A stretch of DNA of 64,000 nt from an uncultured Pelagibacteraceae bacterium (GCA_902563555.1 CACEXM010000003.1:1-64000); one strand, 5' to 3'. Shown: positions 44,602 to 53,314, counted from the stretch's first letter. Numbers and translations: made by a program. Notes: generated by a model not told the origin, from the sequence alone.

Positions 44602-46050
44602 ATGGATAAGTATTTTATAAGCCAATCAACTTCATTAGCTCTAGTAATTTGCACTTGCTTATTTTTCACTTTTTTTGGAGTTTACTATTCGAGGAAATTC
44701 CAAGATTTGAGCAATTATTTAACTGCAAACCGTAGTGTTGGATTATTTTCTCTTACTACAAGCTTGACTGCATCTGCATTAGGAGCATGGATTTTGTTTG
44801 GACCAGTATCTGCATCAACCTGGGGAGGGATCGGATCAATTATAGGATACTCTTTAGGAACAGCATTTCCAATGTTCTTTCTCATGTTTTTGGGAAAAAA
44901 AATTAGAAAAGAATTTCCAAAAGGATCAACTTTAGTTGAATTTTTAAGAAAAAAATTTGGACAGAGTTTATTTAAACTAATTTTGTTAATGATGATTTTT
45001 TATATGTTTATATTTTTATGCGCAGAAGTAACCGCTATTTCTGTTTTAATAAATTATATTTCAGGAACTCCATTATGGTTGACTGCCTCTATAGTATTAT
45101 TAGCAACATTAACCTATACTCTTTATGGTGGTTTAAGAGCCTCACTTTTTACAGACAATATTCAAATGATCTTAGTTATAGTTCTTTTAATTATTTCTTT
45201 TTTTATAATTAAAAATTTAAATTTGGATCAATTTTCATTTAAATTCATAGGTGAAAAAAATCCTCATTTAATTAGCGCATCTTATATTCCAGGTTATACT
45301 GCAGGATTAACTTTTTTTATTGCTGTAGCTGCTACAAATTTGTTTCATCAAGGTAATTGGCAACGAGTTTATGCCGCTAAGAATTTTGTAACTTTAAAGA
45401 AAAGTTTAATCTTCTCTTTTTTTCTTATTATTCCAATAGTTTTTTATACGGGTTTTGTTGGAATGGTTGCTTTTTCTATTGATCCAGTTTCTAGACCTGA
45501 TCTTGGTTTTTTTTCACTTTTACTTAAAAATAACTCTACCATGTTAACTTTAATAGTAATAATTCTTGGGCTTGCTTTAACGATTTCAACGGTTGATACA
45601 TTGGTCAATGCAATCTCAAGCTTAATTGTAGTTGATGGTAAAGCAGTAATTGGGTTTAAAAAGAGAAAGAAAATAGACTATCTTAAATTTTCAAAATACG
45701 TAATTTTACTTTTATCTTTGGTCTCTTTTTTTATAGCATCTAAAGGATTTGATATTTTGTATCTTTTTTTATTGGCAGATTTATTTTGTTGTGCATTTGT
45801 TTTTACAATCTTTAATAGTTTTTTTGATAAGAGAATTAATGAAAAAACAGCATATTTTTCAATTATAATAGGGCTAATTGGTGGCTTACTATTGTTTCCA
45901 TCACCAGATTTTTCTAAAAGTTTATTAGTTGGTTTTCTTTTATCAAAGGAGCTATTTACACCCTTTATTAATCAATCATTGTTGTTTGTATCATTTCTGA
46001 TAGCTACCTTTTTACCTCTAGTAGTTTTAAAGTTAACAAAGTTTAGATAA
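44602..46050 (+). CDS. thiV: Sodium:solute symporter ThiV, putative thiamine-pyrimidine (HMP) transporter
   Basis: A 482-residue SSS-family symporter with about 13 hydrophobic helices (ANRSVGLFSLTTSLTASALGAW, YTLYGGLRASLFTDNIQM, FHQGNWQRVYAAKN, ISTVDTLVNAISSLIVVDG). Family membership alone does not give the substrate, but the TPP riboswitch immediately upstream marks a thiamine-related role. In SAR11 the riboswitch-linked symporter is called thiV and is thought to import the pyrimidine precursor HMP, since these bacteria lack thiC. Paired with thiS-thiG, this matches pyrimidine import plus thiazole synthesis. Confidence 0.9.
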   Translation: MDKYFISQSTSLALVICTCLFFTFFGVYYSRKFQDLSNYLTANRSVGLFSLTTSLTASALGAWILFGPVSASTWGGIGSIIGYSLGTAFPMFFLMFLGKKIRKEFPKGSTLVEFLRKKFGQSLFKLILLMMIFYMFIFLCAEVTAISVLINYISGTPLWLTASIVLLATLTYTLYGGLRASLFTDNIQMILVIVLLIISFFIIKNLNLDQFSFKFIGEKNPHLISASYIPGYTAGLTFFIAVAATNLFHQGNWQRVYAAKNFVTLKKSLIFSFFLIIPIVFYTGFVGMVAFSIDPVSRPDLGFFSLLLKNNSTMLTLIVIILGLALTISTVDTLVNAISSLIVVDGKAVIGFKKRKKIDYLKFSKYVILLLSLVSFFIASKGFDILYLFLLADLFCCAFVFTIFNSFFDKRINEKTAYFSIIIGLIGGLLLFPSPDFSKSLLVGFLLSKELFTPFINQSLLFVSFLIATFLPLVVLKLTKFR

Positions 46051-46094
46051 TACAAGATTGTATAAGTTAAATTAATCGCTATATAACACTTCAA

Positions 46095-47030
46095 ATGCTT
46101 GAAAAACAAATCGAAATTAAAAATCTCTCCAAGGTTTATGATAATGGCTTCAAGGCTTTAAATGATATTAATTTACAAATTAATAAAGGAGAAATTTTTG
46201 CAATGTTAGGCCCAAATGGAGCCGGCAAAACATCTTTAATAAGTATAATTTGTGGTATTGTAAAACCAACTTCTGGAAAAATTACTGTCGAAAATTTTGA
46301 TATAATTAAAGACTATAGGGAAACTAGATCAAGAATTGGATTAGTTCCACAGGAGCTAACACTAGAACAATTCGAGACAGTTTTTAATAATGTTTCATAT
46401 TCAAGAGGTTTATATGGAAAAAAACCTGATCCAAAACATATAGAAAAAGTTTTAAGACAATTAACATTGTGGGACAAGAAAGATTTAAAACTTCGTCAGC
46501 TATCTGGTGGAATGAAAAGAAGAGTTTTAATTGCAAAAGCATTATCACATGAACCTCAAATTTTATTTTTAGATGAGCCAACAGCAGGCGTAGATGTTGA
46601 GTTAAGACAAGAAATGTGGAAAGTCGTTAAATCTTTAAGAGAGACAGGTGTTACTATAATTCTTACAACTCATTATATAGAGGAAGCTGAGGCGATTGCG
46701 GATCGTGTGGGTGTAATTAATCAAGGAGAAATTATAATTGTAGAGGAAAAAAATGAATTATTAAAAAAAATGGGACAAAAAACATTAACAGTTGAATTAC
46801 AAGAGGAAATAAAAAATATTCCAGTTTCCTTAAAGAAATATAGATTGGAAATTGGAAATAATAGAATGTCTCTTGACTACACTTATAATCTCAGTGAAAA
46901 ACAAACAGGTATTACTAATCTTTTACAAGATATTAGGGATTCTGGTTTGAAATTGAAAGATTTAAAGACTGAGCAGAGCAATCTAGAAAAAATATTTGTA
47001 ACATTGGTAAGGGAAAATAATGAAAATTAA
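46095..47030 (+). CDS. ABC-2 type exporter, ATP-binding protein
   Basis: A 311-residue ATPase of the YadG/CcmA-like group. Walker A GPNGAGKTSLISIICGI, signature RQLSGGMKRRVLIAKAL, Walker B ILFLDEPTAGVD, switch LTTHYIEEAEAIADRV, and a C-terminal roughly 80-residue extension. It overlaps the following permease by 11 bp. The exported substrate is unknown. Confidence 0.93.
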   Translation: MLEKQIEIKNLSKVYDNGFKALNDINLQINKGEIFAMLGPNGAGKTSLISIICGIVKPTSGKITVENFDIIKDYRETRSRIGLVPQELTLEQFETVFNNVSYSRGLYGKKPDPKHIEKVLRQLTLWDKKDLKLRQLSGGMKRRVLIAKALSHEPQILFLDEPTAGVDVELRQEMWKVVKSLRETGVTIILTTHYIEEAEAIADRVGVINQGEIIIVEEKNELLKKMGQKTLTVELQEEIKNIPVSLKKYRLEIGNNRMSLDYTYNLSEKQTGITNLLQDIRDSGLKLKDLKTEQSNLEKIFVTLVRENNEN

Positions 47031-47787
47031 TTTTTATGGCTTTAAAGCAATTTATTTTCATGAAATGGATCGTTTTAGGCGAACACTAGGTCAGTCACTT
47101 TTATCTCCTGTTATATCTACCTCATTATATTTCATTGTATTTGGTTCAGTTATAGGAGGATACGTTCAAAAAATCGATGGAATTAGTTATGGATCGTATA
47201 TTGTACCTGGACTCTTAATGTTAACCCTATTGACACAATCAATAAGTAATACCTCTTTTGGTATTTTTTTTCCTAAATTTAATGGAACTATTTATGAAAT
47301 TTTGGCTGCCCCAATTTCAACTTTTGAAATCGTGTTAGCTTTTGTAAGTGCGGGTGCCACAAAAACCTTAATAGTTGGAACTGTAATATTCATGACCTCT
47401 TCATTTTTTGTTGATGTTGAGGTTCAATTCCCATTGTTAATGGTTTTTTTACTAATTTTAGTCTCTTTTACTTTTGCCTTATTTGGATTTTTAATTGGAA
47501 TTTTGAGTAAAGATTTTGAACAGATGTCTATAGTGCCATCATTAGTGATAACACCTATGGTGTTTTTAGGTGGAAGTCTTTATTCTTTGGATATGCTGCC
47601 AGAATTTTGGCAAATGATTACTTATTTTAATCCAGTAGTTTATTTAATAAATGGTCTTAGATATTCCTTTTACGGTATTTCAGATTTTAATATTTTGATC
47701 AGTGTTGGATTGATGGTTTTATTTCTAATAATTTGTGTGTTTGCTGTCTCAATATTACTCAAGAAGGGTTATAACATTAAGTCATAA
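47020..47787 (+). CDS. ABC-2 type exporter, permease (YadH-like)
   Basis: A 255-residue ABC-2 membrane protein with six hydrophobic segments. Features: FHEMDRFRRTLGQSLLSPVIST amphipathic entry helix, YIVPGLLMLTLLTQSISNTSFGIF, and TPMVFLGGSLYSLDMLPEFWQ, typical of YadH/NodJ-like permeases. It works with the ATPase encoded just upstream. A stem-loop follows the gene. Confidence 0.92.
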   Translation: MKINFYGFKAIYFHEMDRFRRTLGQSLLSPVISTSLYFIVFGSVIGGYVQKIDGISYGSYIVPGLLMLTLLTQSISNTSFGIFFPKFNGTIYEILAAPISTFEIVLAFVSAGATKTLIVGTVIFMTSSFFVDVEVQFPLLMVFLLILVSFTFALFGFLIGILSKDFEQMSIVPSLVITPMVFLGGSLYSLDMLPEFWQMITYFNPVVYLINGLRYSFYGISDFNILISVGLMVLFLIICVFAVSILLKKGYNIKS

Positions 47788-47809
47788 CTGACCCATCACT
47801 GGGCCAGTT
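47786..47809. terminator. Stem-loop between convergent ABC-2 permease and aceA genes
   Basis: AACTGACCCA and TGGGCCAGTT pair over 10 bp with one A-C mismatch and a 4-base loop. It starts at the permease stop codon. There is no T-run on either side, so termination strength is uncertain; its placement between convergent genes supports a 3'-end function. Confidence 0.5.
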
Positions 47810-47838
47810 AAAACTAATTTATAAGAGGAATTTATTTA

Positions 47839-49113
47839 TTAGAATTGCTCAGACTCTGTTGAGCCGTCCATAGCATTAGTAGCACTTTTTCCGCTACTAA
47901 TTGTATTTGATACAGCGTCAAAGTAAGAAGTACCGACTTCTCTTTGATGTTTTACACTGGTGTACCCATCTTTTTCACGAGCGAATTCTTGTTGTTGAAT
48001 TTTAGAATAAGCGGTCATTCCTTCTTTTTTATATTTTTCTGCTAATTCAAATATAGCTATATTTTGAGTATGAAATCCTGCTAGAGTAATAAACTGGAAT
48101 TTATATCCCATTTTACTTATTTCAGTTTGAAAAGTTGCTATCTCGCTATCTGATAAATGTTTTTTCCAATTAAAAGAGGGTGAACAATTATAAGCTAACA
48201 GTTTTCCAGGAAATTTTTCATGGATAGCATCTGCAAATTTTTTCGCCTCTTTAAGGTTAGGAGTTGCAGTTTCACACCATATTAAATCTGAATAAGGTGC
48301 ATACGCCAATCCTCTAGAGATCGCTTGATCAATTCCCGCTTTTACATAATAAAAGCCCTCTGGTGATCTTTCTCCAGTTAAGAAAGGTTTATCATTGTCG
48401 TCAAAATCGTTAGTAATAAGTTTTGCGGCATTAGCATCAGTTCTAGCTAAAATTATTAATGGAACATCTGCTATATCAGCAGCTAACCTTGCGGCTTTTA
48501 AATTTTTAATCATTGTACCTGTTGGTACAAGAACTTTACCACCCATGTGACCACATTTTTTTTCACTGGCAAGTTGATCCTCAAAATGTACACCCGCAGC
48601 CCCAGCTTTGATAAATTTTTTTGCTAGTTCAAATACATTTAATGGTCCACCAAAACCTGCCTCACCATCAGCAATAATTGGAAGCATATAATCGGTTCTT
48701 TTTTCTTTCTTCATATCACCATCATTGATTTCCATATGTTGAATTTGGTCTGCTCTAATTAAAGCATTGTTCATAGATTCAACTAATTTTGGTGCACTGT
48801 CATAAGGATATAAAGATTGATCTGGATACATTTCACCAGCAGTATTTGCATCAGCTGCTACCTGCCATCCACTTAAATAGATTGCTTTAAGTCCAGCTTT
48901 TGCATGTTGAACTGCATGATTTCCTGATAAAGATCCTAAAGTGTTAACATATGGCTCTGAATTTAAAAGATTCCATAATTTAACAGATTGTTGTTTACAC
49001 AATGAATATTCAATTTTAATCGAACCTCGTAACCTCTCTACATCCTTAGGTGTATAATCCCTTTTTATTCCAGCAAATCTTTTTAGGTCGTATGATATAT
49101 TCTCTGCACTCAT
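47839..49113 (-). CDS. aceA: Isocitrate lyase
   Basis: A 424-residue enzyme of the glyoxylate shunt, splitting isocitrate into glyoxylate and succinate. Motifs: [30 protein letters not shown]-type N-terminus, [38 protein letters not shown] (catalytic KKCGH), [13 protein letters not shown], and [12 protein letters not shown]. It is the short bacterial form. A ScfR/RamB-like regulator is transcribed divergently, with tandem TTTACAAAA repeats between them that are likely operators. Malate synthase is not in this window. Confidence 0.97.
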   Translation of the reverse strand: MSAENISYDLKRFAGIKRDYTPKDVERLRGSIKIEYSLCKQQSVKLWNLLNSEPYVNTLGSLSGNHAVQHAKAGLKAIYLSGWQVAADANTAGEMYPDQSLYPYDSAPKLVESMNNALIRADQIQHMEINDGDMKKEKRTDYMLPIIADGEAGFGGPLNVFELAKKFIKAGAAGVHFEDQLASEKKCGHMGGKVLVPTGTMIKNLKAARLAADIADVPLIILARTDANAAKLITNDFDDNDKPFLTGERSPEGFYYVKAGIDQAISRGLAYAPYSDLIWCETATPNLKEAKKFADAIHEKFPGKLLAYNCSPSFNWKKHLSDSEIATFQTEISKMGYKFQFITLAGFHTQNIAIFELAEKYKKEGMTAYSKIQQQEFAREKDGYTSVKHQREVGTSYFDAVSNTISSGKSATNAMDGSTESEQF

Positions 49114-49162
49114 TTACTCTCTTTCTAAATTAGACCGTGAAAATGAGATTTTAAAAATTAAA

Positions 49163-49324
49163 CTAGTTTGACTCTCTTGGAGTCTCAACTAAATCTTGCA
49201 TTCCACTTGAACCCCAATCACAATGATCGTCTCTCATGTAGGTACCTCTTCTACTATGCTGAGCTAAGTCCTCATGACTAATGATTTGAGCCTCATTTTC
49301 GTAGTTTTTTAATTTTTCGTCCAT
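49163..49324 (-). CDS. Small hypothetical protein, about 53 aa, upstream of aceA
   Basis: A 53-codon frame read by hand (ends uncertain by about 1 base). It starts MDEKLKNYENEAQIISHEDL and continues AQHSRRGTYMRDDHCDWGSS, then an acidic tail ending PRESN. The ATG lies just downstream of the tandem repeats and the frame runs toward aceA, so it is probably the first gene of the aceA transcript. One Cys sits in DDHCDW. I do not recognise the family. It accounts for most of the 322-bp gap between aceA and its regulator. Confidence 0.55.
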   Translation of the reverse strand: MDEKLKNYENEAQIISHEDLAQHSRRGTYMRDDHCDWGSSGMQDLVETPRESN

Positions 49325-49337
49325 GTAAATCTTATAA

Positions 49338-49364
49338 TTTACAAAATTTACAAAATCTACAAAA
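49338..49364. repeat. Three tandem 9-bp repeats, probable operator
   Basis: TTTACAAAA occurs twice in direct tandem (49338-49346, 49347-49355), followed by a one-mismatch copy TCTACAAAA (49356-49364). The array lies 14 bp upstream of the small ORF before aceA. The 9-bp period and the position in a divergent regulator/target gap suggest binding by the adjacent ScfR-like regulator. Confidence 0.7.
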
Positions 49365-49397
49365 AAGCTTAAAAAGGTTGTAAATTATGGAAAAATA

Positions 49398-49428
49398 TTG
49401 TAAATATAAATTTACAAAATTTACAAAT
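49398..49428. promoter_or_regulatory. Inverted repeat plus tandem TTTACAAAA copies before the scfR-like gene
   Basis: TTGTAAAT (49398-49405) and ATTTACAA (49410-49417) form a perfect inverted repeat with a 4-bp spacer, and TTTACAAAA/TTTACAAAT run in tandem at 49411-49428, just 8 bp before ATG 49436. It shares its core with the other array at 49338, consistent with autoregulation and control of aceA by one protein. Confidence 0.65.
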
Positions 49429-49435
49429 AGAAAAT

Positions 49436-50869
49436 ATGAGTCAATTAAATTTAAAAATAGGCCCAAAAATAAAGGCTTTTAGAAGACAGCTTGGTTTACA
49501 GGCCAATAAGCTTGCAGAGGAATTAAATATTTCACCAAGTTATTTAAATCTTATTGAAGGAGGCAAAAGAAAGATAGATGGAGATTTATTATTAAAGATT
49601 TGTGATAAATTGAATATAGAACTTTCACAATTAACTTCAAAAATTGATGTAAATTTAGAGAACAATTTATCAGAAATTTTAGATGATAAGTTATTTGAAG
49701 ACCTAGATATTTTAGGTCCCGAGGTAAAAGATTTAGTTAGTACAAATCCAAAAATTGGAAAAGCAATTGTTCGGCTGGGTGATATTCTGAAGAAAAAGGA
49801 TCATGAATTAGTTAATAAAATAGAAAAAATTTCTGGTAAAATTGTCGATAATAGAAAAAATTCTTTTCCAGGTGAAGTAATTTCAGATTTTTTACAAGAA
49901 AATAAGAATTATTTTCCAAAATTAGAAGATTTTGCAAATCAAGTTTTTGAGAAAGTACAAAAAAATAATAGAACTAGATATGTTGCTCTTTGTGATTATT
50001 TAAAATCAGAATATGGAATTATAGTTAAAGACGTAATTCCTGAGGAAGAAAAACCTTTTTCTAAAATTTTTAAAAAAAATAAAAAAGAACTTTTGTTAAG
50101 TGATTATAGTTCGTTAGAAACAAAAAAACTTCATGCTGCTGCTCAAATTGCGCAAGAGGGTGCAAGTAAATATATTGAAGATTATTTATCTAAATTTTCT
50201 TTTCCTTCTGAGGAGTCTAAGAAGCTTTCCAAAGTAGCATTACTGAATTATTGTGGAGCAGCAATCTTAATGCCGTATAAACTTTTTCACTCTGAATGTA
50301 AAAAACTCAAATATGATTTAGAATTACTCCAAAATACCTTTGCAACATCTTTTGAACAAGTTGCGCATAGAGTAACTTGTTTACAAGATCCAAAGTTACC
50401 TGGAATTCCATTTCATTTTTTGAGAGTTGACATGGCTGGAAATATTTCAAAAAGATTTTCATTATCAGGTATTGAAATTCCAAGATATGGAGGGGCATGT
50501 CCTAGATGGAACGTGTATTCAGCATTTACTAGACCGGGGGTTATCCAAAGTGCTGTAAGCAAAATGACTAATGGAGAAAAGTATGTTTGTATAGCTAGAA
50601 CAGTCGAGAAGGGTATTGGACGATTTGGTAGGACTAAAAGTATTTTATCAATAGGATTAGGATGTGAAGCAAAATATGCAAAAGACTTTATTTATACAGA
50701 AAATTTAAATATGAGTGATAAATCAACAGAGATACCTATTGGTGTGTCATGTAGAACCTGTGATAGATTAGACTGTTCTCAAAGAGCTTTTCCACCATTA
50801 CACAAAAAATTTGATGTTGATATTAATGCAAGAGGTGTCTCTATTTACGTCAGTGATAAAAAAGATTAA
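49436..50869 (+). CDS. ScfR/RamB-like XRE regulator with IrrE-like and DUF2083 domains
   Basis: A 477-residue transcription factor. Residues about 8-65 form an XRE helix-turn-helix (IKAFRRQLGLQANKLAEELN, SYLNLIEGGKRKID). The middle has an ImmA/IrrE-like (peptidase M78) region (ILMPYKLFHSECKKL, FEQVAHRVTCL), and the C-terminal DUF2083 part contains CRTCDRLDCSQRAFPPLHKK with clustered Cys. Such short-chain-fatty-acid regulators control glyoxylate, acetate and propionate genes in actinobacteria and alphaproteobacteria. Its divergence from aceA across shared repeats supports that role here; the effector is unknown. Confidence 0.9.
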   Translation: MSQLNLKIGPKIKAFRRQLGLQANKLAEELNISPSYLNLIEGGKRKIDGDLLLKICDKLNIELSQLTSKIDVNLENNLSEILDDKLFEDLDILGPEVKDLVSTNPKIGKAIVRLGDILKKKDHELVNKIEKISGKIVDNRKNSFPGEVISDFLQENKNYFPKLEDFANQVFEKVQKNNRTRYVALCDYLKSEYGIIVKDVIPEEEKPFSKIFKKNKKELLLSDYSSLETKKLHAAAQIAQEGASKYIEDYLSKFSFPSEESKKLSKVALLNYCGAAILMPYKLFHSECKKLKYDLELLQNTFATSFEQVAHRVTCLQDPKLPGIPFHFLRVDMAGNISKRFSLSGIEIPRYGGACPRWNVYSAFTRPGVIQSAVSKMTNGEKYVCIARTVEKGIGRFGRTKSILSIGLGCEAKYAKDFIYTENLNMSDKSTEIPIGVSCRTCDRLDCSQRAFPPLHKKFDVDINARGVSIYVSDKKD

Positions 50870-50871
50870 AA

Positions 50872-51036
50872 ATGATAAAATTTATTATTCCAGCAGTTAT
50901 TGTTTTTTTAGTAGTGTTATTTTGGGAAAAAATACAGGAATTTTTTTATGAGAGGTTTAATATAAGATTAAACTATATTGTAGTAGTTATTTTTGTAATA
51001 ATTTTAACTGTTGTAATAGCTTTATTATATTTTTAA
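50872..51036 (+). CDS. Small membrane protein, 54 aa
   Basis: An open frame of 54 codons starting 2 bp after the regulator stop. It has two hydrophobic stretches (FIIPAVIVFLVVLFW and IVVVIFVIILTVVIALLYF) separated by a charged loop (EKIQEFFYERFNIR), so a two-helix inner-membrane hairpin is predicted. Close spacing suggests co-translation with the ScfR-like gene. I do not recognise the family. Confidence 0.6.
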   Translation: MIKFIIPAVIVFLVVLFWEKIQEFFYERFNIRLNYIVVVIFVIILTVVIALLYF

Positions 51037-51074
51037 TTTAATGGACTTAAAAACTTAAATTATAATATTAAATT

Positions 51075-51704
51075 ATGAGAGAAATGTTTAAAAATGTTAG
51101 GGATAAATTAGCCTCGAAGTATTTGGAAAATAATTTCTCAAAAAATAATAAAAAATTTAAACCAAGAATAAAAGCTCGCTTAAGAAAAAATAAACAGCTC
51201 TTAAGTAAAAATTTTAGTAATTTTTTTGATTGGATCAAGGGGGCGGAATTAATTGAATTAGATCAATGTAATACAAAAGAAGACCCGGTAAGGCCTGAAT
51301 TAGATAATGATTTTAGAACAAGTTATGGGAGAAAAATTTATGGAGTGAAATACAAAAATGAAATTCATGCTGTAATGTGTTTTGCTTTTACAAACAAAGT
51401 ACCCAAAGATGTTGTTCAGTTAGATAAATTTAGTCACGATGCTTTTTTACAAAGTACCCAAAGAGGTCAAAATGTTGGACAGATTGCGATTGCATATACC
51501 GTTTGGTCTAAGAAAAAGGGTGGAGGAAAATTAATTGTTAAAGAGGTTTTTAAAAAGATTAAGAAATCTAATCATTTAAACAGATTAGTCACATTGTCGC
51601 CTTTGACCGAAATGGCAACAAAATTTCATACAAGAAATGGTGCAAAATTATTACAAGTTAATGAAACAACTCAAAACTTTGAGTATACTGTTTATAAAAA
51701 ATGA
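51075..51704 (+). CDS. GNAT-like acyltransferase, hypothetical
   Basis: A 209-residue protein with a strongly basic N-terminus (FKPRIKARLRKNKQLL) and a later part resembling a GNAT fold: YGVKYKNEIHAVMCFAF, a QRGQNVGQIAIAYTVWSKKK stretch in place of the CoA loop, and LVTLSPLTEMATKFHTRNGA near the end. The canonical R/QxxGxG/A loop is only partly recognisable, so assignment is tentative. It overlaps the following rseP-like gene by 4 bp. Confidence 0.6.
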   Translation: MREMFKNVRDKLASKYLENNFSKNNKKFKPRIKARLRKNKQLLSKNFSNFFDWIKGAELIELDQCNTKEDPVRPELDNDFRTSYGRKIYGVKYKNEIHAVMCFAFTNKVPKDVVQLDKFSHDAFLQSTQRGQNVGQIAIAYTVWSKKKGGGKLIVKEVFKKIKKSNHLNRLVTLSPLTEMATKFHTRNGAKLLQVNETTQNFEYTVYKK

Positions 51705-52825
51705 TTTCATTTCTCACAGGTTATCTTATTCCATTTTTAATTTTGATAATGATTGTCGTATTTATACATGAGTATGGACATTATTATTTTGCAAAGAGGT
51801 ATAAAGTGGGTGTCACTGATTTTTCAATTGGATTTGGTAAAGAAATATTTGGATGGAATGATAAATCTGGCACACGTTGGAAAATATGTTGGATACCTCT
51901 TGGAGGTTATGTTAAATTTTTTGGAGATCGCAATGTATTTTCACAAGCAGATCAAGAAAAATTAATTAAACAATATAATGATGTTGATAGAGAGAAGTTA
52001 TTTGTTTTAAAACCTTTATATCAAAGAGTATTGATAGTTTTTGGGGGACCATTAGCTAATTTTATTTTAGCTTTAGTCATCTTTTTTTCAATTTATACTT
52101 TTGTCGGAAAAGATTTTACCCCTGCTGTTATTAATGAAGTACAAAAAGATAGCCCTGCAATGATTGGTGGTCTCAAACAAGATGACATTATTCTAGAAAT
52201 TGATGGCAATGAGGTTCAAAGTATTATGGATGTATCCAAATATATAACAATGTCCTCAGCTGATATTATAGATTTTAAGGTCAAAAGATTTTCTGATGAA
52301 ATCATACTTAAAGTAAAACCAAACACCGTTCTTGGTGAAGATAATCTTGGCAATAAAATACAAAAAAGAATGGTTGGCATTAAATTAGGTGCATACAACA
52401 ATGAAATTAATCATGTAAAGTTAGGGCCTGTTAAAGCTCTATATCACGCAGCTAATGAGGTTATTTACGTTAGCACTGCATCTTTAAAATATATAGGTAG
52501 CATGATAATTGGAAAAGCTGATACGTCACAATTAGGCGGACCAATAAGAATTGCAAAAATATCGGGTCAAGTTGCAGAATTTGGGGTTTTGGCTTTTATA
52601 AGCATGATGGCCTATATATCTATAAGTCTTGGTCTAGTAAATTTATTCCCAATACCAATGTTAGATGGAGGTCACTTGATGTTTTACACATTTGAGAAAA
52701 TTTTAGGAAGACCTTTGTCGCAAAAAACTCAAGAGGGTTTTTTTCGAATCGGAATTTTTTTACTTTTAACATTAATGTTTTTCACAACATTTAATGATTT
52801 AAAGGATCTAGGCGTATTACAGTAG
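51701..52825 (+). CDS. rseP: Site-2 intramembrane metalloprotease RseP
   Basis: A 374-residue RIP protease. The zinc motif HEYGH lies in the first transmembrane helix (VFIHEYGHYYFAKRYKVGV), a PDZ domain covers about residues 145-220 (VQKDSPAMIGGLKQDDIILE), and the second active-site motif is NLFPIPMLDGGHLMFY. It cleaves membrane-bound anti-sigma factors or signal-peptide remnants. The usual dxr/bamA neighbours are absent here; instead it lies between a GNAT-like gene and hupB. Confidence 0.94.
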   Translation: MISFLTGYLIPFLILIMIVVFIHEYGHYYFAKRYKVGVTDFSIGFGKEIFGWNDKSGTRWKICWIPLGGYVKFFGDRNVFSQADQEKLIKQYNDVDREKLFVLKPLYQRVLIVFGGPLANFILALVIFFSIYTFVGKDFTPAVINEVQKDSPAMIGGLKQDDIILEIDGNEVQSIMDVSKYITMSSADIIDFKVKRFSDEIILKVKPNTVLGEDNLGNKIQKRMVGIKLGAYNNEINHVKLGPVKALYHAANEVIYVSTASLKYIGSMIIGKADTSQLGGPIRIAKISGQVAEFGVLAFISMMAYISISLGLVNLFPIPMLDGGHLMFYTFEKILGRPLSQKTQEGFFRIGIFLLLTLMFFTTFNDLKDLGVLQ

Positions 52826-52976
52826 AATTTGTTTAAGTTTTAAAAAAGCCAGTAAAATCAACGTTTTTTTACTATACTAGATATTGTGTATAAGTATTTT
52901 ATTTACACTAAAAAAAGTCTTGATTTATCTAGGTTTTTGATAAAGATAGCAAACAACCTAATAAACCGGAGCTAAA

Positions 52977-53252
52977 ATGAACAAAAAACAATTAGTGGTC
53001 AAGCTTTCAGGGGCTTTAAACTTGAGCAAAGCTGATGCTGAAAGAACTTTTGACACAATTACCAACACTATTTTGGACGCTTTAAAAGCTGACGATTCAG
53101 TTAAAATTGCTGGATTTGGTACATATAAAGTGGCTAAGAGAAAAGCTAGGGTTGGAAGAAACCCAAGAACTGGTGAGCAAATTCAAATTGCTGCATCACA
53201 GAAGGTCAAATTCTTACCTGCAAAAGCTTTAAAAGAAGTTTTCAATAAATAA
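52977..53252 (+). CDS. hupB: HU-family DNA-binding protein
   Basis: A 91-residue nucleoid protein. It has MNKKQLVVKLSGALNLSKAD, the dimer core FGTYKVAKRKARVGRNPRTG with the DNA-intercalating Pro in RNPRTGEQI, and KFLPAKALKEVFNK. It bends and compacts DNA. It is preceded by a 151-bp AT-rich leader with a CCGGAGCT Shine-Dalgarno sequence and followed by a strong stem-loop, so it is probably an independent, highly expressed gene. Confidence 0.96.
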   Translation: MNKKQLVVKLSGALNLSKADAERTFDTITNTILDALKADDSVKIAGFGTYKVAKRKARVGRNPRTGEQIQIAASQKVKFLPAKALKEVFNK

Positions 53253-53260
53253 AGGTCTTT

Positions 53261-53292
53261 ACAGCCTTAACATAATTGTGTGTTAAGGCTGT
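53261..53292 (+). terminator. Stem-loop after hupB
   Basis: A perfect 12-bp stem (ACAGCCTTAACA and its complement) with an 8-base loop begins 8 bp after the hupB stop. It lacks a T-run, so it may act as an mRNA 3'-stabilising hairpin or a weak terminator before the amtB promoter. Confidence 0.65.
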
Positions 53293-53297
53293 TACTG

Positions 53298-53314
53298 TAT
53301 GCAAATTCTGCATA
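53298..53314. promoter_or_regulatory. Inverted repeat in the amtB promoter region
   Basis: TATGCA and TGCATA are separated by 5 bp about 75 bp before the amtB start. It does not fit the NtrC consensus, and no sigma-54 promoter (GG-N10-GC) was found. A related ATGCAT core lies upstream of glnA at 25081-25086. Possible operator, weak evidence. Confidence 0.3.

Noticed and set aside
53298-53314. NtrC site before amtB
   Set aside because: The spacing and half-sites (TGCA-N5-TGCA) do not fit the NtrC consensus; kept only as an unassigned inverted repeat.
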